Under the pieces are notes generated by a model. The model was not told where the DNA came from. It did not search any database and was given only the letters and a program-made list of their open reading frames with translations. DNA of 64,000 nucleotides from Massilia sp. YIM B02769. GTDB lineage: Bacteria > Pseudomonadota > Gammaproteobacteria > Burkholderiales > Burkholderiaceae_D. A program made the translations under genes and the position numbers. Positions 1 through 10,000 of the stretch are shown here, piece after piece; within the stretch, counting starts at the first letter, position 1; the number at the start of each line of letters is the position of its first letter. The stretch is taken from positions 288,366 to 352,365 of the forward strand of contig NZ_JASNRC010000001.1 in NCBI RefSeq assembly GCF_030411995.1. Direction: 5' to 3'.

Positions 1-787
1 CGTCGATGCGGGCCGGGTCCATCAGCGTCACGCCTTTCTCGAGCAGGGCCGTGGCGATGTTCAGCTGGTGGCGGCGCTCGAGTTCGGCCAGTTGCACCTT
101 GCTGTTCACGCCCGCCACTTCCCACTCGGCCGATGGCGAGGCCGAGACCACTTCCACGCATTCGCTCACGGCCTGGGCCACGATGTCGGTCAGGTAGTAC
201 TCGCCCTGGGCATTGTTGTTCGACAGCGCGGCCAGCCAGCGCTTCAGGTGGCGCGTCGGGATGCACATGATGCCGCTGTTGATTTCGCGGATCGCGCGCT
301 CGAGGTCGCTCGCATCCTTTTCCTCGACGATGCGCACGATGCGGCCGTTTTCGCGCACGATGCGGCCCAGGCCGAAGGGATTGGCCTGTTCGACGGTCAA
401 AATGCCGAGCTTGTCGTTGCCGGCGGCCTCGACCAGGCTGCGCAGCGACTGTTCCGTGGTCAGCGGCACGTCGCCGTACAGCACCAAGGTCGGCGCATCT
501 TCATCCAGCTGCGGCACGGCCTGCATCACGGCGTGACCGGTTCCCAGCTGCGGCTGCTGCAAGGCGGTGTCGATGGCAGCGCCGCTATCGAGCGCCAGCT
601 TGCCGACCATCTCCGGCACCGCTGCGCCGCCGTGCCCGTAGATCACGCATAATTTACTCGGCGATAGGCGTCGCGCCGTATCGATGACATGCTGCAACAG
701 CGGCTTCCCAGCCAGCGGATGCAGAACCTTAGGCAGAGCGGACTGCATCCGCTTTCCCATGCCGGCGGCAAGGATGACAACGTTCAT
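1..787 (-). CDS. glmU: Bifunctional GlmU, N-terminal uridyltransferase part (cut by window edge)
   Basis: The cytoplasmic enzyme makes UDP-GlcNAc for peptidoglycan and LPS: its N-terminal half is the GlcNAc-1-phosphate uridyltransferase and its C-terminal half the glucosamine-1-phosphate acetyltransferase. Reading the minus strand from the ATG at 787, the protein begins [16 protein letters not shown] and continues [16 protein letters not shown], the nucleotide-binding signature of the family. Further in are YGDVPL (metal and uridine binding) and NSGIM. About 262 codons are present; the left-handed beta-helix acetyltransferase half lies outside the window. The start is well supported because the signature begins at residue 3. 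It is divergent from the lipoprotein gene at 815, with only 27 bases between the two starts. Confidence 0.95.
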   Translation of the reverse strand, partial: MNVVILAAGMGKRMQSALPKVLHPLAGKPLLQHVIDTARRLSPSKLCVIYGHGGAAVPEMVGKLALDSGAAIDTALQQPQLGTGHAVMQAVPQLDEDAPTLVLYGDVPLTTEQSLRSLVEAAGNDKLGILTVEQANPFGLGRIVRENGRIVRIVEEKDASDLERAIREINSGIMCIPTRHLKRWLAALSNNNAQGEYYLTDIVAQAVSECVEVVSASPSAEWEVAGVNSKVQLAELERRHQLNIATALLEKGVTLMDPARID

Positions 788-814
788 AAGCCGATTTCAA
801 AAAGAGTTAATAAG

Positions 815-1711
815 ATGAAAAAGTTTAGCACGCATGACACCCTGTTCCAGCGCACACGCGCACTGTTCCTGATCGGGCTGCTGGCTGTATTGGCAGCCTG
901 CAGCACCATCCGCTTCAGTTACAACCATGGCGACACCTTACTTTACTGGTGGCTGGACGCTTATGTCGATTTCGAAGGCGATCAGTCCGACGGCGTCAAA
1001 CAGGACATCAAGGAACTCTTCCAGTGGCACCGTAAAACCCAGTTGCAGGATTATGCGGCGCTGCTCGGCAAGTACCAGCGGCAGCTGGCTGCCAATCCGA
1101 CCCAGGCGGATTTGATTAACGCCTACAAGGAAATCCGCAGCCGTACCGAAACCCTGGCTTACCACGCCGTGCCCGACATGGTCGACCTGGCGCGTTCGCT
1201 CACGCCGGAGCAGATCAAGCAGATGGAAGAACGTTTCGAGAAGAAGAACCGGGAATACCGCAGCAAGTTCGTCAGCGGCAGCGTGGAAAAACGCAACGAG
1301 GCGCGTTACGACAAATCGATGGAACAACTGAAGCTCTGGTTCGGCAGCTTCAGCCGCGAGCAGGAAGCGACCTTGCGCCGCGCCTCCGACGCCCGTCCGC
1401 TCGATAACAATATCTGGCTCGAAGAGCGCATCCTGCGCCAGCGCAAGATCCTGGCGCTGGTACGCAAGATTCAGGCGGAAAAGCCGAGCAAGGAACAGAC
1501 CACGGCCATGATCAATGGCCTGATCCGCGAATTCTTTACCCGCATGGATGCGCCGGAACGCAAGGCCTTCTACGACAGCTATACGAATGCGACCGTGAAT
1601 TACATCCTCACCGCGATCCGCATCGCCACGCCGGAACAGAAAGCGCATGCCCAAAAACGCATGCAGGGCTGGATCGACGATTTCAACGCCCTCGCAAAAG
1701 AGGCCAAATAA
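815..1711 (+). CDS. DUF6279 family lipoprotein
   Basis: Predicted lipoprotein of 298 aa. I chose the ATG at 815 rather than a more upstream frame opening because it puts a signal peptide at the N-terminus: MKKFSTHD, then a hydrophobic stretch ending in the lipobox LAAC at about residues 27-30. The mature part is charged and largely helical (many E, K, R and Q), with an early YNHGDTLLYWWLDAYVD motif that I associate with DUF6279. The function of that family is not established. It is divergent from glmU and followed by rsmD after 31 bases, so the two may be co-transcribed. Anchoring in the periplasm or outer membrane is inferred only from the lipobox. Confidence 0.8.
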   Translation: MKKFSTHDTLFQRTRALFLIGLLAVLAACSTIRFSYNHGDTLLYWWLDAYVDFEGDQSDGVKQDIKELFQWHRKTQLQDYAALLGKYQRQLAANPTQADLINAYKEIRSRTETLAYHAVPDMVDLARSLTPEQIKQMEERFEKKNREYRSKFVSGSVEKRNEARYDKSMEQLKLWFGSFSREQEATLRRASDARPLDNNIWLEERILRQRKILALVRKIQAEKPSKEQTTAMINGLIREFFTRMDAPERKAFYDSYTNATVNYILTAIRIATPEQKAHAQKRMQGWIDDFNALAKEAK

Positions 1712-1742
1712 CCGGATAAACCAGCGTGGTATAGTGCGCGCC

Positions 1743-2384
1743 ATGCAAAGAAAGCCAGCAAAACCACAGGGACAGCACGGGCGTCCGCGCCTGGCGCCCC
1801 AGCAAGTGCGCATCATCGGCGGCGAATGGAAACGGCGCCTGCTGCCGGTGCTCGACGCCCTCGGCCTGCGCCCCACGCCCGACCGCGTGCGCGAAACCGT
1901 CTTCAACTGGATCAACCACCAGGTCGCAAACGACTGGGACAACGTCGACTGCCTGGACCTGTTCGCCGGCAGCGGCGCCCTCGGCTTCGAGGCGGCCAGC
2001 CGCGGCGCCCGTTCGGTCGTCATGCTCGACTACCACGGTCCGGCCGCGCGCCAGCTCGAACTGAACAAGGAAACGCTGAAGGCGCAGAATGTCTCCGTGC
2101 TGCGCGGCGACGCCTTGACCGTAGCGCGCGATATGGCCGGGCGCGGCCAGCGTTTCGACGTGATCTTCCTCGATCCGCCTTACCAGCAGGATTTCGTCGC
2201 CAAGGCGCTGCCGCTGTGCATCGATCTGCTGAAAGAGGGCGGCATGGTGTACGTGGAAGCGGAATTCGCGCTGCCGCAGGGTGACGACACGCCCGACTGG
2301 CTCCTGCCCTGGGAACAGGTCCGCGCCGACAAGGCCGGCATGGTTTTCTACCACCTGCTGAAATTGCACGAAAACAAGGCATAA
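1743..2384 (+). CDS. rsmD: 16S rRNA (guanine(966)-N(2))-methyltransferase RsmD
   Basis: SAM-dependent methyltransferase that modifies G966 of 16S rRNA in the 30S subunit. The 213-residue length fits the family. Visible motifs are GGEWKRRLLPV near the N-terminus (RNA-binding RIIGGxWRxR type), the SAM-binding DLFAGSGALGFEAASRGA at about residues 63-80, and the catalytic DPPY at about 145. The start at 1743 skips a longer in-frame extension that would overlap the lipoprotein gene; the residues after it (MQRKPAKPQ) form the usual basic leader. It is followed by coaD, a pairing common in many proteobacteria. Confidence 0.94.
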   Translation: MQRKPAKPQGQHGRPRLAPQQVRIIGGEWKRRLLPVLDALGLRPTPDRVRETVFNWINHQVANDWDNVDCLDLFAGSGALGFEAASRGARSVVMLDYHGPAARQLELNKETLKAQNVSVLRGDALTVARDMAGRGQRFDVIFLDPPYQQDFVAKALPLCIDLLKEGGMVYVEAEFALPQGDDTPDWLLPWEQVRADKAGMVFYHLLKLHENKA

Positions 2385-2457
2385 TGCCTTTAATTTTGCT
2401 CAATTAACGGGCAAAGTGGCTCCGGGGGTGGGGCAACTGCCGGATTTTCATGCATAA

Positions 2458-2994
<537 letters not shown>

Positions 2995-3027
2995 GTCCGT
3001 CGATCCAGGCATTTAACAAGGCAATAA

Positions 3028-3300
<273 letters not shown>

Positions 3301-3318
3301 CCATCCAGTTCCAGCATG

Positions 3319-3345
3319 CGCCGGCCACGAGCCGGCGTTTTCTTT
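3319..3345 (+). terminator. Rho-independent terminator after the ferredoxin gene
   Basis: A 7-bp perfect GC stem (CGCCGGC / GCCGGCG) with a five-base loop, followed by TTTTCTTT. It lies 18 bases after the ferredoxin stop and is the plausible end of the rsmD-coaD-ferredoxin transcript. Confidence 0.7.
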
Positions 3346-3419
3346 GGCGCTGTCGTTTCATCGTCGCGCACGTTATGTGAGCAGTTTGGCAATCCATACG
3401 GCCATGCTATCCTGCTTTC

Positions 3420-3956
3420 ATGGCTCCCCAGGACGATACCGATGCACGCAATGCGCTACCGCCCAGCGTCAGCGAAAACATCGACACGATCGCCGATTAT
3501 TGCGAGCGCAACGAGGAGCAGGTCACCACGGCGCAGAAGATCGTGGAACAAGTCAGCCTGTTCCTGGGCAGCCCGACTTACTTCGCCGTCAATGTCACGT
3601 TTATCGTTTGCTGGCTCCTCTGGAACAGCCTGGCGCCGGTATTCGATCTCGAGCAGATCGACGAACCGCCTTTCTACTGGCTGCAGGGTTTCGTTTCCCT
3701 GAACGCCTTCATCATTTCCACGACCGTGCTGATCCGCCAGAACCGCATGTCCAAGCTGGCCGAACGCAATGCCCACCTCGATTTGCAGATCAGCCTGCTG
3801 TCGGACGAAAAGACCAGCAAGATCATTGCCATGCTGGAGGAAATCCGGCGCGAAAGTCCGAACCTGATGAACAAGCCCGACCGCCAGGCCGAGGAATTGT
3901 CACAGCCAGCCGATGCGCCCAGCGTCCTCAGCGCCATCGAACGCGAAACGAAATAA
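3420..3956 (+). CDS. DUF1003 domain membrane protein
   Basis: Predicted inner-membrane protein of 178 aa. The DUF1003 core covers roughly residues 20-130. It contains two hydrophobic segments, FAVNVTFIVCWLLWNSLAP and FVSLNAFIISTTVLI, separated by a short acidic loop, then the QNRMSKLAERNAHLDLQ region typical of the family. The C-terminal tail is charged and probably cytoplasmic. The family has no assigned biochemical role that I can cite. No clear ribosome-binding site precedes the ATG, so the start is moderately supported; the next in-frame methionine is well inside the protein. Confidence 0.85.
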   Translation: MAPQDDTDARNALPPSVSENIDTIADYCERNEEQVTTAQKIVEQVSLFLGSPTYFAVNVTFIVCWLLWNSLAPVFDLEQIDEPPFYWLQGFVSLNAFIISTTVLIRQNRMSKLAERNAHLDLQISLLSDEKTSKIIAMLEEIRRESPNLMNKPDRQAEELSQPADAPSVLSAIERETK

Positions 3957-4002
3957 GCCGCGTTGTAATGTGCCTGTGCAGCATTGAAAAAGTCCGGGAG
4001 TG

Positions 4003-4033
4003 TTGATTCTCGTAAAGAATTCAGTGCTATATT
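4003..4033 (+). promoter_or_regulatory. Candidate sigma-70 promoter of the chalcone-isomerase-like gene
   Basis: TTGATT at 4003-4008 and TATATT at 4028-4033, separated by 19 bases, 60 bases before the ATG at 4094. The spacer is slightly long, so this is a plausible promoter only. Confidence 0.4.
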
Positions 4034-4093
4034 CATATTGAAGTTTTAGCACGGTCATTCTTTTTTTTCGAGATCAATAACAAAGGAGACAGT

Positions 4094-4681
4094 ATGAAAG
4101 CGTTGAAAACCCTTGCCACGGGCGCGGCCCTGGCACTCGCATTTGCCCTGCCGGCCATGGCCGCCATCGACGTGAATGGCGTCAAGTTCGACGACACGAA
4201 TAAAGTCGGCGGGAAGGATCTGAAATTGAATGGCGCCGGCATGCGCACGAAGCTGATCATCAAGGTCTATGCCGCCGGCCTCTACCTGCCGGAGAAGAGC
4301 AAGAACGTGGCCGAGATCCTGAAAATGGAAGGTCCACGCCGCGTGACCCTGGTGATGGCGCGCGATCTTTCGTCGCAAGACCTGGCCAAGGCCTTCATGG
4401 ACGGCATCAACGAAAACCTCGATAAAGCGGAAAAAGCGAAGATCGTCACCCAGATCGGCAAGTTCGGCGAGATGTTTGCCAGCGTCGACGACATCAAGAA
4501 GGGCGACGTGATGCACATGGACTGGATTCCGGGCACCGGCACCGTGTGCGAGTTGAACGGAAAGCGCATCGGCGACACCGCGTCGGACATCAATTTCTAT
4601 AACGCCGTGCTGCGCATCTGGCTGGGCGACAAGCCAGCCGACAGCTCGCTGAAACCGGCGCTGCTGGGCGAAGCGAAGTAA
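4094..4681 (+). CDS. Secreted chalcone isomerase-like family protein
   Basis: Exported protein of 195 aa. A signal peptide is clear: basic MKALK, then a hydrophobic stretch ending AMA at about residues 19-24. The mature part begins IDVNGVKFDDT and carries VYAAGLYLPEK and the motif GTVCELNGKRIG, which match the bacterial chalcone-isomerase-like proteins (Chalcone_3 type). True chalcone isomerase activity is doubtful in these bacteria; members are usually described as periplasmic fatty-acid-binding-like folds. A strong ribosome-binding site (AAAGGAG) precedes the ATG. The gene stands alone, ended by a strong hairpin at 4704-4744. Confidence 0.85.
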   Translation: MKALKTLATGAALALAFALPAMAAIDVNGVKFDDTNKVGGKDLKLNGAGMRTKLIIKVYAAGLYLPEKSKNVAEILKMEGPRRVTLVMARDLSSQDLAKAFMDGINENLDKAEKAKIVTQIGKFGEMFASVDDIKKGDVMHMDWIPGTGTVCELNGKRIGDTASDINFYNAVLRIWLGDKPADSSLKPALLGEAK

Positions 4682-4703
4682 GCGCTACAAGATAAACGGT
4701 ATG

Positions 4704-4744
4704 AAAAAACGCGGCGCCGGTGATCCGGACGCCGCGTTTTTTTT
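4704..4744. terminator. Strong, probably bidirectional terminator
   Basis: Long GC stem AACGCGGCGCCGG / CCGG-A-CGCCGCGTT, flanked by A6 on the left and T8 on the right. It can therefore terminate both the plus-strand chalcone-isomerase-like gene and a minus-strand transcript arriving from 4961. The convergent geometry supports the small gene at 4761-4961. Confidence 0.8.
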
Positions 4745-4760
4745 ATTCGATGCTTCGGTG

Positions 4761-4961
4761 TCAGGTACCGAGCGCGGTCCGGCCTGGCTTGGCGATGCGC
4801 GGACGCACGGTCAGTACCAGCGCGCGCACGATGCCGCTCAACAGCGGGCGGAAGAACATGACGAAGCCGGCGCCCAGCGCCAGCACCAGGGCCAGGCGCA
4901 GCACGTCGGCAATCGACAGGGCCGGGAAAGAAAACTGGGTGAGGGTGGCGACGAAAGACAT
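4761..4961 (-). CDS. Small hydrophobic membrane protein (66 aa), hypothetical
   Basis: Short reading frame beginning MSFVATLTQFSFPALSIAD, with a long hydrophobic stretch LRLALVLALGAGFVMFF and a second RPLLSGIVRALVLTVRP, ending in a basic tail. It looks like a small membrane protein with one or two helices. I do not recognise a family. Support comes from the amphipathic and hydrophobic pattern and from the T-rich (minus-strand) side of the terminator at 4704-4744 lying just downstream of its stop. It faces LysR divergently, with 158 bases between starts. It could still be a chance frame. Confidence 0.5.
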   Translation of the reverse strand: MSFVATLTQFSFPALSIADVLRLALVLALGAGFVMFFRPLLSGIVRALVLTVRPRIAKPGRTALGT

Positions 4962-5119
4962 GATCAGGTTCGGTTGATGTTGTTTTTTTCAACTATAGTG
5001 CAGTGCAGCATATAAATCTAATTCCGTTCAATGATGGCACTTATATAGTTGGTGAATGAAATGCGTTACACTGACAGACAGACTTAAAAAGTGGCTACAG
5101 CGCCTAACGAGACGAGATC

Positions 5120-6076
5120 ATGAGCTTTCTGACCCTGGACCTGAATTTGCTGCGCGTATTCGACGCAGTGATGACCGAGCAAAACCTGACACGTGCCGCT
5201 GGCCATCTTGCGATGACCCAGCCGGCGGTATCGAATGCCATCAAGCGCCTGCGCGAAAGCCTGGGCGACGAGTTGCTGATCCGCACCGCTTATGGCGTGA
5301 AGCCGACGCCGCGCGCCGAAGCCTTATGGCCATCGGTACGCCAGGCGCTGGCGGCGCTGGAAGCGGCGGTGATGCCGGAAACCTTCGATGTCTCGAAAGC
5401 CCAGGCCACTTTCCGCATGGCGATGGCCGATGCCACCGCCGCCTACTGGCTGCCGTCGCTGATGCGTTCGATCGAAGCCGAGGCGCCGGGCGTGAACATC
5501 CGCATGGTGCCGCTGACCACGCGCGAACCGCGTCCGATGTTGCTTCGTGGCGACATCGACCTGGCGGTGGGGTTCTTCCCGGGTGTTGCGGCGCAACTGT
5601 CGTACGAAACCGGCTCGCCGATCCGCCACGAGCGCCTGTATTCCGGGCAGTACGTGTGCGTGATGCGCAAAAAGCATCCGCTGGCCGAAGGCAAGCTCGA
5701 CCTCGATGCCTACTGCAAGGCGAATCACCTGCTGGTGAGTTTCTCGGGCCGCGCGCATGGCCTGGTCGACGAAGCCCTGGCGCAGATCGGGCGCGAACGC
5801 CGCATTCTGCTGACCGTGAACCAGTTCTTTACGGCGGGAAGGGTAGTGGCGAATTCGGATTTGATTACGGTGCTGCCGAAACACCTGATGGTCTCGACCG
5901 GCATGACCGAAGCGCTGGTGTGGCGCGAACTGCCGTTCGCGCTGCCGGCCGTGCACCTGGATATGCTGTGGCATGAACGCGATGGGCGTAGTCCGGCGCA
6001 TCGCTGGTTGCGGAGTAATCTGGAAAAGACGGCGGCTGCGGCGACGAAACCTTTAATGGAACGCCAAGCAGCGTAA
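5120..6076 (+). CDS. LysR-family transcriptional regulator
   Basis: DNA-binding regulator of 318 aa. The N-terminal winged helix-turn-helix covers residues 6-65: LRVFDAVMTEQNLTRAAGHL, then MTQPAVSNAIKRLRES, the classic LysR recognition helix. The remainder (about 90-300) is the type-2 periplasmic-binding-like effector domain, with RMAMADATAAYWLPSLM and a NodD/PcpR-like layout. Effector and targets cannot be read from sequence. Its divergent neighbour is the small membrane protein at 4761-4961, the most likely local target if any. The C-terminus ends 12 bases before a repeat pair. Confidence 0.9.
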   Translation: MSFLTLDLNLLRVFDAVMTEQNLTRAAGHLAMTQPAVSNAIKRLRESLGDELLIRTAYGVKPTPRAEALWPSVRQALAALEAAVMPETFDVSKAQATFRMAMADATAAYWLPSLMRSIEAEAPGVNIRMVPLTTREPRPMLLRGDIDLAVGFFPGVAAQLSYETGSPIRHERLYSGQYVCVMRKKHPLAEGKLDLDAYCKANHLLVSFSGRAHGLVDEALAQIGRERRILLTVNQFFTAGRVVANSDLITVLPKHLMVSTGMTEALVWRELPFALPAVHLDMLWHERDGRSPAHRWLRSNLEKTAAAATKPLMERQAA

Positions 6077-6088
6077 AGGTTTGTTTTT

Positions 6089-6311
6089 CGTAGGGTGGGC
6101 ACTTGTGCCCACGCGGTGCAACGCATCCAGACACGGAACGTGTGACAACACCTTGCGGCGTTGATGAGATACCGGCCGAGCAAAAAAGCACACCCCTATC
6201 TCAAACGCCGCGTGTCTGCATCAGGGCACGCCGTTTCAGCTCATCCGCTTCGATATAAACAGCGCCAACTCGACGCACCGTTCCGCGTGGGCACGGCGTG
6301 CCCACCGTACG
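6089..6311. repeat. Inverted pair of GTGGGC palindromic repeats
   Basis: A TAGGGTGGGC...GCCCACGCG element at 6089-6115 and its inverse (CGCGTGGGC...GCCCACCGTAC) at 6284-6311, with about 170 bases between them. Both arms are themselves short palindromes. This is a member of the window-wide repeat family. I see no gene in 6077-6350. Confidence 0.75.
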
Positions 6312-6350
6312 ATTTAAACAAGCGCCAGCGGTCTGCAAGCGCCAGCCACA

Positions 6351-6806
6351 TCACCGGATCGGCAACTTCGTCGTATTCTTCACCTCTTCCATCACCGCAT
6401 ACGTGTGCGTCTCCCGCACCCCCTTCTGCAGCAGCGTCTTGCCCAGGAATTCGCGATACGCCGCCATGTCCTTCACGCGCGCTTTCACCAGGTAGTCAAA
6501 ACCGCCCGCCACCATGTGGCATTCCAGTACTTCCGGAATCAATTGCACACTCTGCTTGAAGGCATCGAAGACTTCCGGCGTGGTGCGGTCGAGCACGACT
6601 TCGATGAAGACCAGCAGCGACACATCCAGCAGTTGCGGATTGAGCTGGGCCGTGTAGCCCGTGATGTAGCCGGATTCGTGCAGCTTGCGCACACGCTCCA
6701 GGCAGGCGGCCGGCGACAAATTGACGCGCGCTGCCAGCTCGACGTTGCTGATGCGTCCATCGTTCTGCAACTCGGCCAGTATCTTCTTCGAAATCTTGTC
6801 CAGCAT
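6351..6806 (-). CDS. Lrp/AsnC-family regulator, probable regulator of proline use
   Basis: Regulator of 151 aa. The N-terminal helix-turn-helix is LDKISKKILAELQNDGRISN...ELAARVNLSPAACLERVRKL (about residues 2-50). The rest is the RAM/AsnC ligand-binding domain, with VLECHMVAGGFDYLVKARV at about 100-120. A GGAGA ribosome-binding site precedes the ATG. It is divergent from putA, which here lacks its own DNA-binding domain. Lrp-type genes beside putA usually encode the proline-responsive activator, so control of putA is the likely job (inference). An Lrp-like inverted repeat lies in the shared intergenic region. Confidence 0.9.
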   Translation of the reverse strand: MLDKISKKILAELQNDGRISNVELAARVNLSPAACLERVRKLHESGYITGYTAQLNPQLLDVSLLVFIEVVLDRTTPEVFDAFKQSVQLIPEVLECHMVAGGFDYLVKARVKDMAAYREFLGKTLLQKGVRETHTYAVMEEVKNTTKLPIR

Positions 6807-6834
6807 GGCGTCTCCGCTCCCACCGTAAATATTA

Positions 6835-6857
6835 TTTGGTCGAATTCTCGCACCAAA
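6835..6857. promoter_or_regulatory. Candidate Lrp-type operator between lrp and putA
   Basis: Inverted repeat TTTGGT-N11-ACCAAA, with a perfect 6-bp arm on each side, 29 bases before the lrp start and about 160 before putA. Position and AT-rich flanks suit a divergent operator. Binding is inferred. Confidence 0.45.
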
Positions 6858-6937
6858 AACTATCTATTGCTAGTGCCCGTTAAAAACAGAATTAATCCAG
6901 AAGAATTCCTTCTACAATCAAACGATTGAAGCACGTA

Positions 6938-6977
6938 CAAAAACGCGCGCCGCCTGTTCCCCAGGACGGCGCGTTTT
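6938..6977 (+). promoter_or_regulatory. Hairpin in the putA leader
   Basis: AAAACGCGCGCCG pairs with CGGCGCGTTTT around a loop of about 15 bases, with a 2-base bulge. It sits 40 bases upstream of the putA ATG and ends in only four Ts. It may be a weak terminator or attenuator in the leader, or a structure protecting the mRNA. Confidence 0.4.
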
Positions 6978-7017
6978 GCTGTGCGCTTTCCTTTCCCTGA
7001 CCTTTAAAGACCCCGTC

Positions 7018-10000
7018 ATGCAGATCGCCGCTCCGGCCACCACCTTCGTCCCCTTCGATACCTTCCAGGCAGAAATCAAGCAGGAGCAGACGCCGCTGCG
7101 CTCCGCCATTACCGCCGCCTACCGCCGCGACGAAACGGAGGCGGTGCAATGGCTGCTGGCCCAGGGCGCGCAGCCGAGCGCGGACGCGAAACCGCTGGCG
7201 CACCGCCTGGTCTCGAACGTGCGCACGAAACGTACGCGCGCCTCGGGCGTCGACGCGCTGATGCATGAATTCTCGCTGTCGTCGGAAGAGGGCGTCGCCC
7301 TGATGTGCCTGGCCGAAGCGCTGCTGCGCATTCCCGACAGCGCCACCGCCGACCGCCTGATCGCCGACAAGATCAGCAAGGGCGACTGGCGCAGCCACCT
7401 GGGCGAATCGCCGTCGCTGTTCGTGAACGCGGCCACCTGGGGCCTGCTGGTCACCGGCAAACTGGTGTCGAGCAACAGCGAGCGCGGCCTGGGCTCGGCC
7501 CTGACGCGCCTGATCGCCAAGGGCGGCGAACCATTGATCCGCAAGGGCGTCGACATGGCCATGCGCATGCTGGGCAACCAGTTCGTTACCGGCCAGACCA
7601 TCGAGGAAGCGCTGAAGAACAGCCAGGCCAACGAGTCGCGCGGCTACCAGTATTCCTACGACATGCTGGGCGAAGCGGCACTCACGGAAGCCGACGCGCA
7701 AAATTACTATGCCTCGTATGTCGCCGCCATCCACGCGATCGGCAAGGCCTCGAATGGCCGCGGCATCAAGAACGGCCCCGGCATCTCGATCAAGCTGTCG
7801 GCCCTGCACCCGCGCTACAGCCGCGCCCAGTATGCCCGCGTGATGGGCGAGCTGCTGCCGCGTGTGCGCAACCTGGTGCTGCTGGCGAAGAGCTACAACA
7901 TCGGCATCAACATCGATGCGGAAGAAGCAGACCGCCTGGAAATTTCTCTCGACATGCTGGAAGCGCTGGCCTTCGACGCCGAGATCGCCGGTTTCGAGGG
8001 CATCGGCCTGGTGGTGCAGGGCTACCAGAAGCGTTGCCCCTTCGTAATCGACTACGTGGTCGACCTGGCGCGCCGCAGTGGCCAGAAGTTCATGGTGCGC
8101 CTGGTCAAAGGCGCCTACTGGGACGCCGAGATCAAACGCGCCCAGGTGGACGGCATGCCGGGTTATCCGGTGTACACGCGCAAGGTGTACACGGATGTGT
8201 CTTACCTGACTTGCGCGCAAAAGCTGCTGGGCGCGACCGACGTCATCTACGCCCAGTTCGCCACCCACAACGCGCACACCTTGTCGGTGATCTACACCTG
8301 GGCCAAGGAACGTGGCGTCGACAACTACGAATTCCAGTGCCTGCACGGTATGGGCGAAACCCTGTACGACCAGGTCGTCGGCAAGGATAACCTGAACAAG
8401 GCCTGCCGCATCTACGCCCCGGTCGGTTCGCACGAAACCCTGCTCGCCTACCTGGTGCGCCGCCTGCTGGAAAACGGCGCGAATTCCTCGTTCGTGAACC
8501 AGATCGTCGACGAAAAGATCCCGGTCGACTCGCTCCTGAACGATCCGTTCGAGGTGGCGCGTGCCTCGGGCGGCTTGCCGCATACCGGCATCGCCCTGCC
8601 GCGCGCCATGTTCGGCGCCGAGCGCAAGAACTCAAGCGGCATCGACCTGACGAACGAAGACGCGCTGCGCGTGCTCGGCACGGAACTGTCGCGCCAGCGC
8701 GAGTATGCCGCCGCACCTTTGATCGCAGGTAATGTGCAAGGCGCCGAGTCGCTGAACGTGGTCAATCCGGCGCAATCGGCCGATATCGTCGGCAAGGTGC
8801 TGGAAGCATCGAAAGCCGACGTCGATACCGCCCTGGCAGCCGCCGCTGACTTTGCCGGTGCATGGCAGGCCAGCGCCAACGGCGAGCGTGCCGCCATCCT
8901 GGTGCGCGTCGCCGATCTGTTCGAGGAAAACATTGCCGAGCTGATGGCCCTGGCCGTGCGCGAAGCCGGCAAATCGCTGCCGAACGCGATCGCCGAGATC
9001 CGCGAAGCGGTCGACTTCCTGCGCTACTACGCGGCCCAGGCGAAAGACGCCACTGCGGCCCAGGCGCTCGGTCCGGTCGCGTGCATCAGCCCATGGAACT
9101 TCCCGCTGGCCATTTTCACCGGACAGGTCGCCGCGGCCCTGGCTGCCGGCAACGTCGTGCTGGCCAAACCGGCCGAGCAGACCCCGCTGATCGCTTACCG
9201 CGCGGTGCAACTGTTCCACGAAGCCGGCATTCCGGCCGCCGCGCTGCAGCTGCTGCCGGGCCGCGGCGAAGTGGTCGGCGCCGCCCTCACCGGCGATGCA
9301 CGTGTAAAAGGTGTGATCTTCACCGGCTCGACCGAAGTGGCGCAACTGATCAACCGCACGCTGGCCAAGCGAGGCGAAGTCGAAGGCGTCGACATTCCGC
9401 TGGTGGCGGAAACCGGCGGCCAGAATGCGCTGATCGTGGATTCGTCGGCGCTGCCGGAGCAGGTGGTGCAAGACGTGCTCAGCTCGGCCTTCGACAGCGC
9501 CGGCCAGCGCTGCTCGGCGCTGCGCGTGCTGTTCCTGCAAGACGATATCGCCGACAAGACCATCCGCATGCTGAAGGGCGCGCTGGGCGAACTGCGCGTG
9601 GGCAGCCCGGACCGCCTGGCCACCGACATCGGCCCGGTCATCGATGCGGAAGCCCAGCGCAATTTGCTGGCCCACATCGAGCGCATGAAAGCGACCGCGA
9701 AAAACCATTTCGCGCTCGACTTGCCGGCCAGCGTGACGGCGCAGGGCACCTTCGTGCCGCCAACCGTGCTGGAAATCGGATCGCTCGATGAGCTGAAGCA
9801 CGAAGTCTTCGGTCCGGTACTGCACATCGTGCGCTACCGCCGCGCCGACCTGGGCAAGGTCGTCGATTCGATCAACGCCACCGGCTATGGCCTGACCCTG
9901 GGCGTGCATTCGCGCATCGACGAGACCATCGATTTCATCACCACCCGCGCCCACGTCGGCAACATCTACGTGAACCGCAACATCGTCGGCGCCGTGGTCG

